Assembly: GCA_933228675.1 (NCBI GenBank)
Contig: OW121741.1
Location: 18,527,510 to 18,591,509, forward strand
Reading direction: 5' to 3'
Length of the DNA: 64,000 bases
Source: Stomorhina lunata
Lineage: Eukaryota > Arthropoda > Insecta > Diptera > Rhiniidae
The notes under the pieces were generated by a model, which did not search any database, was not told where the DNA came from, and saw nothing but the letters and a program-made list of their open reading frames with translations. Made by a program: the position numbers and the translations under genes. Of this stretch, positions 44,466-55,640 are shown one piece after another. The first letter of the stretch is position 1, and the number at the start of each line of letters is the position of its first letter.

Positions 44466-45590
44466 ATATAAGTAAATTTGTATGGGAACTTATGTGATTA
44501 ATATTCATTCACTTTCATTAAATAATTTTGAAAAAAATTCCCATTACTCACACTTTTTTTTCAACAACTCATTTATCAAAATTTTTTTTATTATTCAAAT
44601 TTTAAACAATGAAAAACTTTTTCTTTCATTCTCAACAAAAAATATTTCAAAACTTAACGGGAGATTTTTTTGTGATTATTACACCATAAAAACCCTAGAA
44701 AATTTAAGCATTAACATGATCCATTACCCCAAAACAAAAAAAAGTGTAATATTTCTAAATTTTTGTTAAGAAATTCATGAAGAAAACACATGTTTACAAC
44801 TAAGACCCACAAAAAGAAAATAAATGGGTCAGTCTGTCATCGGCTTGATAAAATGTGAAGTTATAACTGTTGGAGCTCAACGCTTTCCAACATAAAAGGC
44901 TAAACTGACGAAATGTCATGAGGTTAATTGATGTTTTCTTTAGAATATTACAAAATTAGAATATTCAAACCTTTAGAAATTTTTTAAAAAAGTAAAGAAA
45001 AACTATTAATGAAATCATTGTTTGTCCAGCTGTAAAGTTAAGTACATATCCAGGTAAATATAATAGATTAGTAATGCTTTCTCTGTAATGTTAAGAATTT
45101 TTTAAACAATCTTTTGGTGTCACAAAATAATAGAATTGTAATGAAAAGAAATTCTTTTGCCTCTTGTTGCCCTTAAATTGTAGATTGTTCTTTGTAATTA
45201 TTCAAATTTAATTTTGAAATTGTGGTTTTTCTGGTACAAAAATAATTCTATGACACTAAGAAGAAAACGGAGGCGTTAAGGAAATGCTAACGGCTCTGAG
45301 AAACGCGGCGGTGAATAATCGAATATGTCATCGGCGACAGTTTTTAGGTAAAAAGCTTGTTACAACAGCTGATGCTGTAAAGATATAAAAAAAGTTGTAA
45401 AGCCCGCTTTAAAAATATGTCACAGTTAAGTCCGTCAAAAATAGATCTCTTTTAGATCCCTTTCTTAAAAATAGAATGAAAATTAAATATTTATTGTTAT
45501 CGACGATTGGAAATATATATATAGAAATAGAGTTTTATTAGAGTCCACAATTCAGATCTATTAGATTAAACTTTTTAAAATAGAAATTTT
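44466..45590. other. No gene seen; small GC-balanced island
   Basis: Mostly AT-rich. About 45255-45350 is richer in CpG (GGAGGCG, AACGCGGCGG, CATCGGCGACAG), and 44835-44930 is also more balanced. They could be remnants of an element or an unrecognised exon. No protein could be read from them. Confidence 0.4.
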
Positions 45591-46645
45591 TTTAAGCTTT
45601 ATTATGACCCTGTAGTCAAAATATGGTCTGCAATTTAAAGTATGGCCCTTTTAGATATGTTCATATGTTCAGGATCCTAACATTGAATTTAGGGCTTTAT
45701 TATGACCCTCGATTAAAAATATTGCTCTATTAAAGGCAACATTTTAAATTCTGAATCTTTTGAAAATAAGGCTCATTGTAAGGTCCTCGATGGAAAATCG
45801 GGCTTTTTAACATTAAGCTTTTTAAAATAGATCTCCATTAGAGCTTACGAATAGCTAAAGAACTCTTTTAGATCCTACCACTGAAATTAGGGCTTTATTA
45901 TGACCCTCGATTAAAAATATCGCTCTTTTTAGACTTATAATTAAAAATACGACTCTATTAGATATTACCATTAAAATTATGGCTCTTTTGGATCTCACCA
46001 TTGAAATAAAGGTCCCCGATTGGAATAAAGGCTTTTTTGTACTTAACTTTTAAAAATAGGTCGCGTTTAGAGCTTACAAATAGTTAAAGAGCTCTTTGGG
46101 ATTCTAACATTGAGATTAGGGCTTTATAATGACCCTCGTTTAAAAATATTGGCCTATCAAGGCCTACAATTTGAAATCTGAATCTACTAGATATCATCTT
46201 TGAAAATAAGGCTCTTCTAGATCTCACCATTGAAGCAAGGGCTTTAGAAAGGTCCTCGATTGGAAAAAAGGCTTTTTTGCACTCAAATTTTAAAAATAGA
46301 TCTCATTTAGAGCTTACGAATAGTTAAAGAGTTTTTTAGGATCCTAACATTAAATGTAGGGCTTTATTATGACCCTCGATTAAAAATATTGCTCTAATAA
46401 GGCCTACAATTTAAAATCCGAGTCTACTAGATATCGCCTTTGAAAATATGGCTCTTTTGGAACTCACCATTGAAGCTATCTTTTAGGGCTTTCTTTTACA
46501 TTCAACTTTTTAAAATAGATCTCGATTAGAGCTTACGAATAGTAAAAGAGCTCCATTAGATCCTACCACTAAAATTAGGGCTTTAATATGATCCACGTTT
46601 AAAAATATTGTCCTATTAAGGCCTATAAGGAACATTTTTAAAAAA
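45590..46645. repeat. Degenerate ~220-bp tandem repeat
   Basis: Nearly five diverged copies are anchored by GGGCTTTATTATGACCCTCG-type words at about 45691, 45890, 46120, 46360 and 46579. Each is followed by AAAAATATTGCTCT, TTTGAAAATAAGGCTC and AATAGATCTC-ATTAGAGCTTAC. Spacing is about 200-240 bp. No coding potential was noticed. Confidence 0.75.
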
Positions 46646-46860
46646 TCGGCCTATATAGGGGATCAAATTGATAGTCGGGATTTATAATAATTCAATTTGA
46701 CCCTTTTAAAAGGTATTAATAAATATTGAACTGTTAATGATGAACAATTTTGTTCTACAATGATTGACCTTTGACCCATTTTGAGTCCTAGGTTGAAATT
46801 CTTGGGAACAGGGAAATAATATAGTATTAAAATTATCTTATATTCTTAAACGAGCAATAA

Positions 46861-46883
46861 TTGTATGTATATATATATATATA

Positions 46884-46948
<65 letters not shown>
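46861..46948. repeat. TA dinucleotide microsatellite
   Basis: About 40 TA repeats with one C interruption near 46884. Confidence 0.95.
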
Positions 46949-46952
<4 letters not shown>

Positions 46953-47540
46953 GCTATCTCGAAAACAGCCTTTTTTGATGTATAGGTCGAATAAGAAGGG
47001 ACTTTTGGAAGAGTTTTGCCTCTAAGACGTCAAAAACGGGTAAAAAGGTGAAAAAATCGAAAATGCTATATCTACTAAAGTAATAGGCATAGAAACAAAA
47101 TTTAAATTATGTTTTGAATAGCTGTTAAAATAAGCGGACAGGTATTTGGTACTTTTTTCAATATTTGCACGATAGGGGGTAAAAAAGGATAAAAATAGTT
47201 CTTTTTGGTACCATTTTAAGCTACTCTTATCTTTTGAAATAAACAATATAGGAAAGAATTTTGTAATGCAATTAATAAATGTGAGAAAAATATTGAACAA
47301 GTATTTGGTACTTTTTTGATTTCGGGGGCCAAAATGGGTAAAAAAATTATCAAATGATAACTTAACACCTCATGAAATAATACGAATTGGAGCAATATGT
47401 TAACTGCGTTTTTATAAAATGTACCGAATTTTATTGGTACCAAGTACCAAATATGCATATGTAACTTTTTAGACATTAGGGGATAAAAGGGGAAAAATTT
47501 GGTAACAAATTAATGTTTTTCTGTCTGTATGTCCTTTATA
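46949..47540. repeat. Weak ~165-bp degenerate repeat
   Basis: Phrases such as GTATTTGGTACTTTTTT and a G run followed by TAAAAA recur near 47140-47180 and 47300-47340, with a loose third match near 47440-47500. The short minus-strand open frames here show no recognisable protein. Confidence 0.45.
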
Positions 47541-47645
47541 GAATAGTAAACTTTGCATTTAACCATGTTATGCTCATGCAATAATCTTTAGCTAATGTTG
47601 TTGCGCATGAGGCAACGAAGGTTTTTAAGTTGGTATTACTAATTT

Positions 47646-47660
47646 CCGACAGGTGGCGCC
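47646..47660 (+). promoter_or_regulatory. Candidate CTCF site 1
   Basis: CCGACAGGTGGCGCC matches the CTCF consensus CCASYAGRKGGCRSY at 13 of 15 positions, including all of the AGGTGGCGCC core. GTGGCGCCAC within it is also a perfect 10-bp palindrome. Confidence 0.45.
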
Positions 47661-47777
47661 ACTGAAAATTACTCAAAATGAATTAAATCGCAAACTGTGC
47701 ATTTGATCAGGCTATGATCTTTAGCGAAGTTGTTGCAAATGAGCCGGCGAAGGTTTATTAATTTGTACGAACAATTT

Positions 47778-47792
47778 CCGACAGGTGGCGCC
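47778..47792 (+). promoter_or_regulatory. Candidate CTCF site 2
   Basis: Identical 15-mer to site 1, 132 bp downstream in the next repeat copy and on the same strand. The third copy at 47910-47924 reads GGCTCC in the core and is likely weakened. Confidence 0.45.
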
Positions 47793-48199
47793 ACTGAAAA
47801 TTACTAAAAATGAATTAAATCGTAAGCTATGCATTTAATCATGCTATGATCTTTAATAAAGTTGTTACGCATAAGCCGACAAAGTTTTCTTATTTCGTAT
47901 GACTTATTTCCGACAGGTGGCTCCATTGAAAATTACTCAAAATTAATAAAATCATAAACTGTGCATTTAATCAGACAAAGTTCTTGCATATGAGTCGACG
48001 AAGGTTTCTAAGTCGGTACGACCAATTTCCAAAATTATTCATATTAAACTATGTATTGGATCATCTGTTGATAGGACAAAATGAATAAAATGATTCAAAA
48101 TTAATTGGATATTTGTGTACCGTTTTTTCTCTAAATTTTTTTTAGTTGGTTAGTACTTTATAAAATAAAATATATGAAAACTTAAAAATTAAGAAACTT

Positions 48200-48680
48200 T
48201 TATCTATAACGATCTAGAACTCAAAATCGGATTCTGTGGAAAACTTAAAATTTAGATATCAGCAGAAAGAGGTATACCATATTACCCACATTTTCTCTAA
48301 TAAGAACTGGATATTGAAAGAGCAGAAAGTGGAATATAAAATTTGGATAACTATAAAAAATAAATATAGTTCTAGTTTTGAAATTTGAACACGAAAAGAC
48401 CAGAAATTGGAACTTAAAATTTGGCTTCTTATAAAAAATTGGTATACCTCATTACCCGCATTTCCTCCTTTAAGAGCTGGGAATTAAAATTAGACGCCTA
48501 AAAGTTCTAGTATTAAAATTTAAAACTAAAAAAACTGAAATTGGAACTTAAAATCGCGATATCTATTAAAAATTGGTATACCACATTACCCTAACTTCCT
48601 TCACTACGAACTAGGATTTGAAATTAGACCCCATAATATTTTCTATTGCTCTGAATTTAAAGGTGTTTATGTTCTTATTT
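48200..48680. repeat. Degenerate 130-170-bp repeat
   Basis: Three or four diverged copies share GGTATACCA-ATTACCC-CATTTCCT and GAACTGGGATTTGAAATTAGA-like words, near 48270, 48440 and 48575. Confidence 0.6.
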
Positions 48681-49400
48681 TCTAGATCTGCCGCTTTTTT
48701 ATATAGAAAGATCCATAAAGAAGTTTTGCCAAGATTTCTTCTTAATTAAAACCCCAAATTTGTATAATCTCAACATAAATATTTATAACTATGATCAATT
48801 TCTGCTTAATATCATATCAAACTTTTTAATATATGCCGATATTTTAAACATGATTCAAATCACTTTCTTTATGATAATGACCCAAACCAAAGAAATTTAC
48901 ATATTGGAAATAAAACTAATATCATAAAAAAACAAAATTTTGTTTCTTCAAAACTATCAACATTTTCATATCAATGGCCGTTAATTTATTGAACAATTCA
49001 AAATTTAACAAAAAAATAAAAAATAAGAAATAATAAATGGTGAGAAACTTTAACTATTTTAATTGTATTAACACAAATGACTAGAAAAAAAAATAACGCC
49101 AAATTGTTTAAACAAATCTCGATATTTGCTTAAATTATTTACATTATTTTTTTTGATTTTTTTCGAGCAAATATTTACGAAAAAGAAGATTTTTTTCATT
49201 TACTTTTTTTCTTTGCCGCCTAAATATTGAAATATTTAATAAACCATATAAATTTTGTTTATCAAAATAATTAATAGAAATTAATATTTTGTATTATTAT
49301 TTAAATTAGGATGAAATAAGTAAAAAACGCGGAATTATCATCAAATGTTTAAGAGATATCCTATCGCCATGTGCTTTTTAAAGGACATTAGAATAAATTG
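48681..49400. other. AT-rich DNA, nothing recognised
   Basis: About 700 bp with long A and T runs. No gene, RNA or clear repeat was found. Confidence 0.5.
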
Positions 49401-51700
49401 ATCTTAAATTTGATTTCCTTGATTAGTGTAGTGCACTGGATTACCAGAGTCCGTTAAAATTATTTATTAAAAAAATCAAAACATCTTATTTTTATACTCC
49501 AAAAAAAAATTTTTTTTTTTGACCCAATTAATATTTTCCTTTATAACTTTGGTAATAATGCCAAGAAAATTTTTGGAAAAATATTCAATAATTCCCAATA
49601 CATTACTTAACAAATCAATGAAAATTTTGCTTTGTTATCTCAATTTGTGAAGAGATCAAAATTGTTCAAAGTCAGAATTTTGAAATCAAAAAATTTAAAA
49701 AATTATCAGAATACATTGAACTTAAATTTGATTTCTTTAAAAAGTGTAGCTCACTAGATTACCACAGTCTTTTAAAATTATTTATTACAAAAATCAACTA
49801 CTATTTTTTTATACTCCAAAAATATTTTTTTGTTACTTTGACCCAATTTAGAATTTTCTTCATAACTTTGGTAATAATGCCAAGAAAATTTTTGGAAAAA
49901 TATTCAATTCAAAAATTTTGTTTTGTTATCTCAATTTGTGAAGACATAAAAAATGTTCAAAGTCAGAATTTTTAAATCAAAAAATTTCAAAAATCATCAA
50001 AATACATTGACCTTAAATTTGATTTCTTTGATAGTTTGTATTGAGTGTAGGGTACTAGATTACCAGAGTCTATTAATTATTATTATATCTTATTTTTTAT
50101 ACTCCAAAAATATTTTTTTGTTACTTTGACCCAATTTAGAATTTTCTTCATAACTTTGGTAATAATGCCAAGAAAATTTTTGGAAAAATATTCAATCATT
50201 TCCAATACCTTATTAAACAAATCAATGAAAATTTTGCCTTGTTATCTCAATTCGTTAAGAGATCAAAATTGTTTGAAGTCCGAATTTTGAAATAAAAAAA
50301 TTTCAAAAATCAACAGAATACATTGACCTTAAATTTAATTTTTTTAGTAGTAGTATTAAGTGTATATTTTCCTTCATAACTTTGTTAATAATGCCAAGAA
50401 AATTTTTGAAAAAATATCTTTTAATTCCCAATACTTTATTTAACAACTCATTGAAAATTTTGTTTTGTTATCTCAATTCGTTAAGATATCAAAATTGTTC
50501 AAAGTCAGAATTTAAGGTCAGAATTTTACAATCAAAAAATTTTTAAAATCTTCAGAATACATTGACATTAAATTTGATTTCTTTGATAGTTTGTATTTAG
50601 TTTAGTGCTCTATTACCAGAGTCTATTACAATTATTTATTACAAAAATCATAATACCTTATTTTTTATACTCCAATTTTTTTTTACTTTGACCCAATTTA
50701 AATTTTTCTTCATGACTTTGGTAATAATGTCAAGAAAATTTTTATAAAAATATCCATTGATTCCCAATGAAAATTTTGTTTTGTTAAATCAATTCGTTAA
50801 GAGATCAAAATTGTTTAAATTCAGAATTTTGAAATCAAAAAATTTCAAAAATCATCAGAATATTGACTTTAAATTTTACCTTAAATTTGATTTTTTTAGT
50901 AGTAGTATTAAGTGTAGTAGTATTAAGTGTAGTGCACTAGATTACCACAGTCTTTTAGAACAAAATATCTTATTTTTTATACTCCAAACAAATTTTGCTT
51001 GCTTTAGACCAATTTGGTCTTTCCTTCATAACTTTCGTAATAATGCCAAGCAATTTTTTTTTAAATATCCGTCGATTCCCAATACTTTACTTAACAAATT
51101 AATGAAAATCTTGTTTTCTTATCTCAATTTGTTAAGAGATCAAAATTGTTCAAAGTCAGAATTTTGAAAATTTTTTTTTGCTTTGCCCTAATTAAGATTT
51201 TCCTTCAGAACTTTGGTAAAAATGCCAAGAAAATTTTTGGAAAAATATTCAATAATTCCCAATACTTTGCTACACAAATCAATGAAAATTTTGTCTTGTT
51301 ATCTCAATTCGTTAAGAGATCAAAATTGTTTAAAGTCAGAATTTTGAAATCAAAAAATTTCAATAATCATCAAAATGCATTAACCTTAAATTTGATTTCT
51401 TTGATAGTTTGTATTAAGTATAGTGCACTATATTACTACAGTCTTTTAAAATTATTTCTTATAAAAATCATAATATCTTATTTTTTATACTCCAAAAAAA
51501 TTTTTGTGCTTTAACATAATTTTCTTCATAACTTTGGTAATAATGTCAAGAAAATTTTTATAAAAATATTCATCGATTTCCAATACTTTACTAAACAAAT
51601 CAATTAAAATTTTATCATGTTATCTCAATTCGTTAAGAGATCAAAATTGTTTAAAGTCAGAATTTTGAAATCAGCAACGAAAAAATTTTCTTGTGATAAC
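49400..51700 (+). repeat. ~320-bp satellite family, block 1 (plus orientation)
   Basis: About seven diverged copies, some truncated. The unit order is: TAGTGCACTAGATTACCAGAGT, TTTTTATACTCCAAAAA, TTTGACCCAATTTAGA, ATAACTTTGGTAATAATGCC, AAGAAAATTTTTGG, CAATACTTTAC, TTTTGTTATCTCAATTCG. The AATGCCAAG landmark recurs near 49556, 49876, 50165, 50390, 50728, 51042 and 51220. The short open frames within it (for example 50757-51167) are non-coding by composition and repetition. Confidence 0.85.
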
Positions 51701-52400
51701 AAATTTTAAGAAATTTGAAGGCTTTTAAAATTATTTATAATCGTTCCTAATGAGTTTTTAGTGGTGCAGGGTATCATAGAGTCGTGTTAAGCCTAACATG
51801 TTTTCAATTTTTTTTTGTGCTGGTAAGCAAAATTTTTCCATAATCATTTATCTCTTGTAAATCATGATGATTTTTCAAAAAAATTCTCCCTCCTAATTAA
51901 ATTTTGGGGTTTTTTAACACAATTGGCCTTCATGCGGTTTTTTTCTTCTTCTAGTCAACAAAGATTTTCTGATATCTTTATGGCCAAAGTAGCCCTGAGT
52001 TCCAAATGTTAAACAATGAGATTACATGATCATTACACAAACTTAAATGAAACCTAACAAGATAAAAATTACTAGAAAAAGGGCATGATTAAGAGCTTTT
52101 TTGTTCGGAAAAGATTGTAAGAATTTAATTTTTTATTTATATTGTGTAATAAACCAAAAATGTTATAACAATCATGAGGTAATTTAACAAGGGTATACAT
52201 TAGATACAAATTTAAATAATATTTGAAAATAAAAATTTTGAGTTTGAGATCTAAAATAATAGAAGTTGGAAAAGAAGACTTGAAATTGTTAATTGGTAAA
52301 GATATTAAGAGATTTACTACTAAATTTGGCCAGATTTAAGCTCAGTCTTTTAGAATATCATAGAATTGGGCTGGATTGACTTTATCACTGTATAGCTACA
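51701..52400. other. Junction DNA between inverted satellite blocks
   Basis: Non-repetitive AT-rich DNA of about 700 bp lies where the 320-bp family changes strand. No gene was seen. Confidence 0.5.
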
Positions 52401-54560
52401 ACTTTAAAGCTGGAGTACGGAAAAAAAATTTAAGTAAAATTTTAAATTTTTTGTCTAAATATTAACTTCTAAGGAATTTTGACATCTCAACGATTTGACG
52501 TAACAAGACAAAATTTTCACAGATTTATTTGTTAATGTATTGAGAATCATCAAATAATTTTTAAAAAATTTCCGCTGCCTTATTACGAAAGTTATAAAGA
52601 AAAATCTAAATTGGAACAAAATTCTACAAAAATAGTTTTGAGTATAAAATAGAAAATTTTTAAATTTTTTTAAGGAAAATTATTTTTAAGCTCTGGAAAT
52701 ATAGTGCGCTATATCTAATTAAAAAATTAGATTAAGTTTTTGAAGAAATTTTAGATTTTTTTACTTTAATTTTAAAATTTTGAATAATTTTGACATCTTA
52801 ACAATTTGAGATAACAAAACAAAATTTGTTTTGTTTAATTTGGTGAAGTAATTTTTAAAAAATTTCCCCTGTCTTATTACCAAAGTTATATAGGAAAAGC
52901 TAAATTGGGACAAAATTCTAAAAAAAAATTTCGAGTATAAAATATGACATTTTTATCTTTTTTTAAGGAATTATTTTTAAACTCTGGGAATATAGTGCGC
53001 TATACCTATTAAAAAAATTAGGTAACATTTTCAAAGAATTTATAAAATACTTTAAAATTTTATTTTATCTTAGGTTTCAAAATTTTTAATTTGAATAATT
53101 TTTACATCTCAACGATTTGAGATAACAAAACAAAATTTGCATTGATTTATTTGGTGAAGTGTTGGAAAACATGAGATAATTTTTTAAAAATTTTCTTTCC
53201 ATTATTACCAAAGTTATATAGAAAAGTCTAAATTGGGGCAGAATTCTAAAAAAAAAAATTTCGAGTATAAAATAGAAAATTTTTACATTTTTTTTTAAGA
53301 AAACTATTTTTATACTCTGGGAATATAGTGCGCTAAACCTATTAGGTTAAGTTTTTAGAGAAACTATAAAATTCTTTAAAATTTAATTTTATCTTAGATT
53401 TCAAAATTTTGACTTTGAATAATTTTGACATCTCAACGATTTAAGATAACAAAACAGAATTTGCATTGATTTATTTGGTGAAGTGTTGGAAAACATGAGA
53501 TAATTTTTTAAAAATTTTCTTTCCATTATTACCAAAGTTATATAGAAAAGTCTAAATTGGGACAGAATTCTAAAAAAAAAAATTTCGAGTATAAAATAGA
53601 AAATTTTTACATTTTTTTTTAAGAAAACTATTTTTATACTCTGGGAATATAGTGCGCTAAACCTATTAGGTTAAGTTTTTAGAGAAACTATAAAATTCTT
53701 TAAAATTTAATTTTATCTTAGATTTCAAAATTTTGACTTTGAATAATTTTGACATCTCAACGATTTAAGATAACAAAACAGAATTTGCCTTGATTTATTT
53801 GGTAAAGTGTTGGAAAACATGAGATAATTTTTTAAAAATTTTCTTTGCATTATTACCAAAGATATATAGAAAAGTCTAAATTGGGACATAATTCTAAAAA
53901 AAAATTTCGAGTATAAAATAGAAAATTTTTACATTTTTTTAAGAAAACTATTTTTATACTCTGGGAATATAGTGCGCTATACCTATTAGGTTAAGTTTTT
54001 CGAGAAACTATAAAATTCTTTAAAATTTAATTTTATCTTAGATTTCAAAATTTTGACTTTGAATAATTTTGACATCTCAACGATTTAAGATAACAAAACA
54101 GAATTTGCCTTGATTTATTTGGTAAAGTGTTGGAAAACATGAGATAATTTTTTAAAAATTTTCTTTGCATTATTACCAAAGATATATAGAAAAGTCTAAA
54201 TTGGGACATAATTCTAAAAAAAAATTTCGAGTATAAAATAGAAAATTTTTAAATTTTTTTTAAGAAAACTATTTTTATACTCTGGGAATATAGTGCGCTA
54301 TACCTATTAGGTTAAGTTTTTCGAGAAACTATAAAATTCTTTAAAATTTAATTTTATCTTAGATTTCAAAATTTTGACTTTGAATAATTTTGACATCTCA
54401 ACGATTTAAGATAACAAAACAGAATTTGCCTTGATTTATTTGGTAAAGTGTTGGAAAACATGAGATAATTTTTTAAAAATTTTCTTTGCATTATTACCAA
54501 AGATATATAGAAAAGTCTAAATTGGGACAAAATTAAAAAAAAAATCGAGTATAAAATATA
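52400..54560 (-). repeat. ~320-bp satellite family, block 2 (minus orientation)
   Basis: About seven copies of the same family as block 1, reverse complemented (for example CTGGGAATATAGTGCGCTAT against ATAGTGCACTAGATTACCAG). The landmark recurs near 52984, 53317, 53641, 53961 and 54282, spacing about 320-333 bp. The copies from 53150 to 54530 are nearly identical to each other, so this block amplified recently. Confidence 0.9.
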
Positions 54561-55640
54561 TTTTTTTTTAATTTTTTGGATAAATAATATTCTTAAGCTC
54601 TAGGAATAAAGAGCACAAATACCTGCTATAAAGTCTTGAAACAATTAAATTTGAATTTTGGACTATACGATTTGTAATATTAGTCCATTTCCCTTTTGTT
54701 TGTTAAAATTTTGGTTATGAGAGCAGAATTTTTATGTATTTGACATACAGACTTTTGGATGTTTCTGTTACGGTTTCTTAAACTGGTTTCCTGTTCCATT
54801 TTTTCTGCAATTTCATATTGTCACAGTTACTTAGTTTTTTCTTTCAAAAACACGATCAATTTCAAAAATATCATCGATCAATCATTTCTGGAAATCAATA
54901 AATATGAATGAAAACTCAAAACATAAAAACTTACAACTAAATTCGATACTTTTTTTGAAAAAATGACAGGTCTACATATACAAATTTACATAACGTTTTT
55001 ATGAATTTAAACAGAAATTTAATATAGAGTCAAAAAAAAGACCACAAAAGAAACTAAAACTATTGTTAGGAAAAATTATGAATTACCGTCTGTCCCTTAA
55101 AAAAAAAAAAAAAAACACTTGTAAAATATGAAAATGCGCACACACCGGGAAAATGTTTACGAAAATGTAAACAGGTATCGACTAACATATAACGGTTGGG
55201 GTCCGTCTGTATGGCTGTCTTGAAAAAAAAAAAAAATAAACAACAAACATCTAGTGACAATTATTGCAGCTATATCAAATATTATTGACACCTTGTGCTG
55301 GCTGTCTCTTGCTGTCATCTATGAAACACGTGTCAAATTTATAGAAAATTTAGTTGTACATTTTTTTTTATTGTAATCGTATACCAAAATACAGTTAGAA
55401 GTTTTAGACATTGCCTTAATCAAAGATAAATAAAGATTATACAAGAGATTAAATACCTTGGGAAAATATGAAAAGGCACTCACGGGGTTCGGGTTTACGG
55501 CAGGTAGATTGGAAAGGAAGATATACAATTAATTGAATAATGAGACTCAAATAGTGGGATGTAGCAATAAAAACGGTTATTTTTGGAAAGATTCGGAAGT
55601 AAATTTCCTCCAACGAAATAAAGATTTCATCAAGACAAGG
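54560..55640. other. Unique island between satellite blocks, homopolymer-flanked segment
   Basis: A GC-balanced segment at about 55115-55220 lies between A runs of 15-16 bases (55098-55113 and about 55223-55236). A second segment at 55460-55510 shares AAAATATGAAAA-GC-CAC words with it. An E-box CACGTG is at 55327. Retroposed fragments or small exons are possible. No protein or known RNA was recognised. Confidence 0.4.

Larger units (their letters stand above)
47540..48045. repeat. 132-bp tandem repeat, four copies, with CTCF-like core
   Basis: Four copies share GCATTTAATCA-GCTATGATCTTTA, GTTGTT-CGCATGAGCCGACGAAGG and a TTCCGACAGGTGGCGCCACT block. The blocks start CCGACAGG at 47646, 47778 and 47910, exactly 132 bp apart. 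The third has a changed core and the fourth copy has lost the block. The unit is much more GC-balanced than its surroundings. Confidence 0.85.

Noticed and set aside
47022..47476. Minus-strand frames of 86-92 aa rich in Phe, Leu and Ile
   Set aside because: They lie in a degenerate AT-rich repeat, overlap each other in different frames, and show no domain.
50757..51514. Plus-strand frames of 122-136 aa with shared Asn/Lys/Phe-rich text
   Set aside because: Both fall in the 320-bp satellite family, and the similarity between them is that of the repeat.
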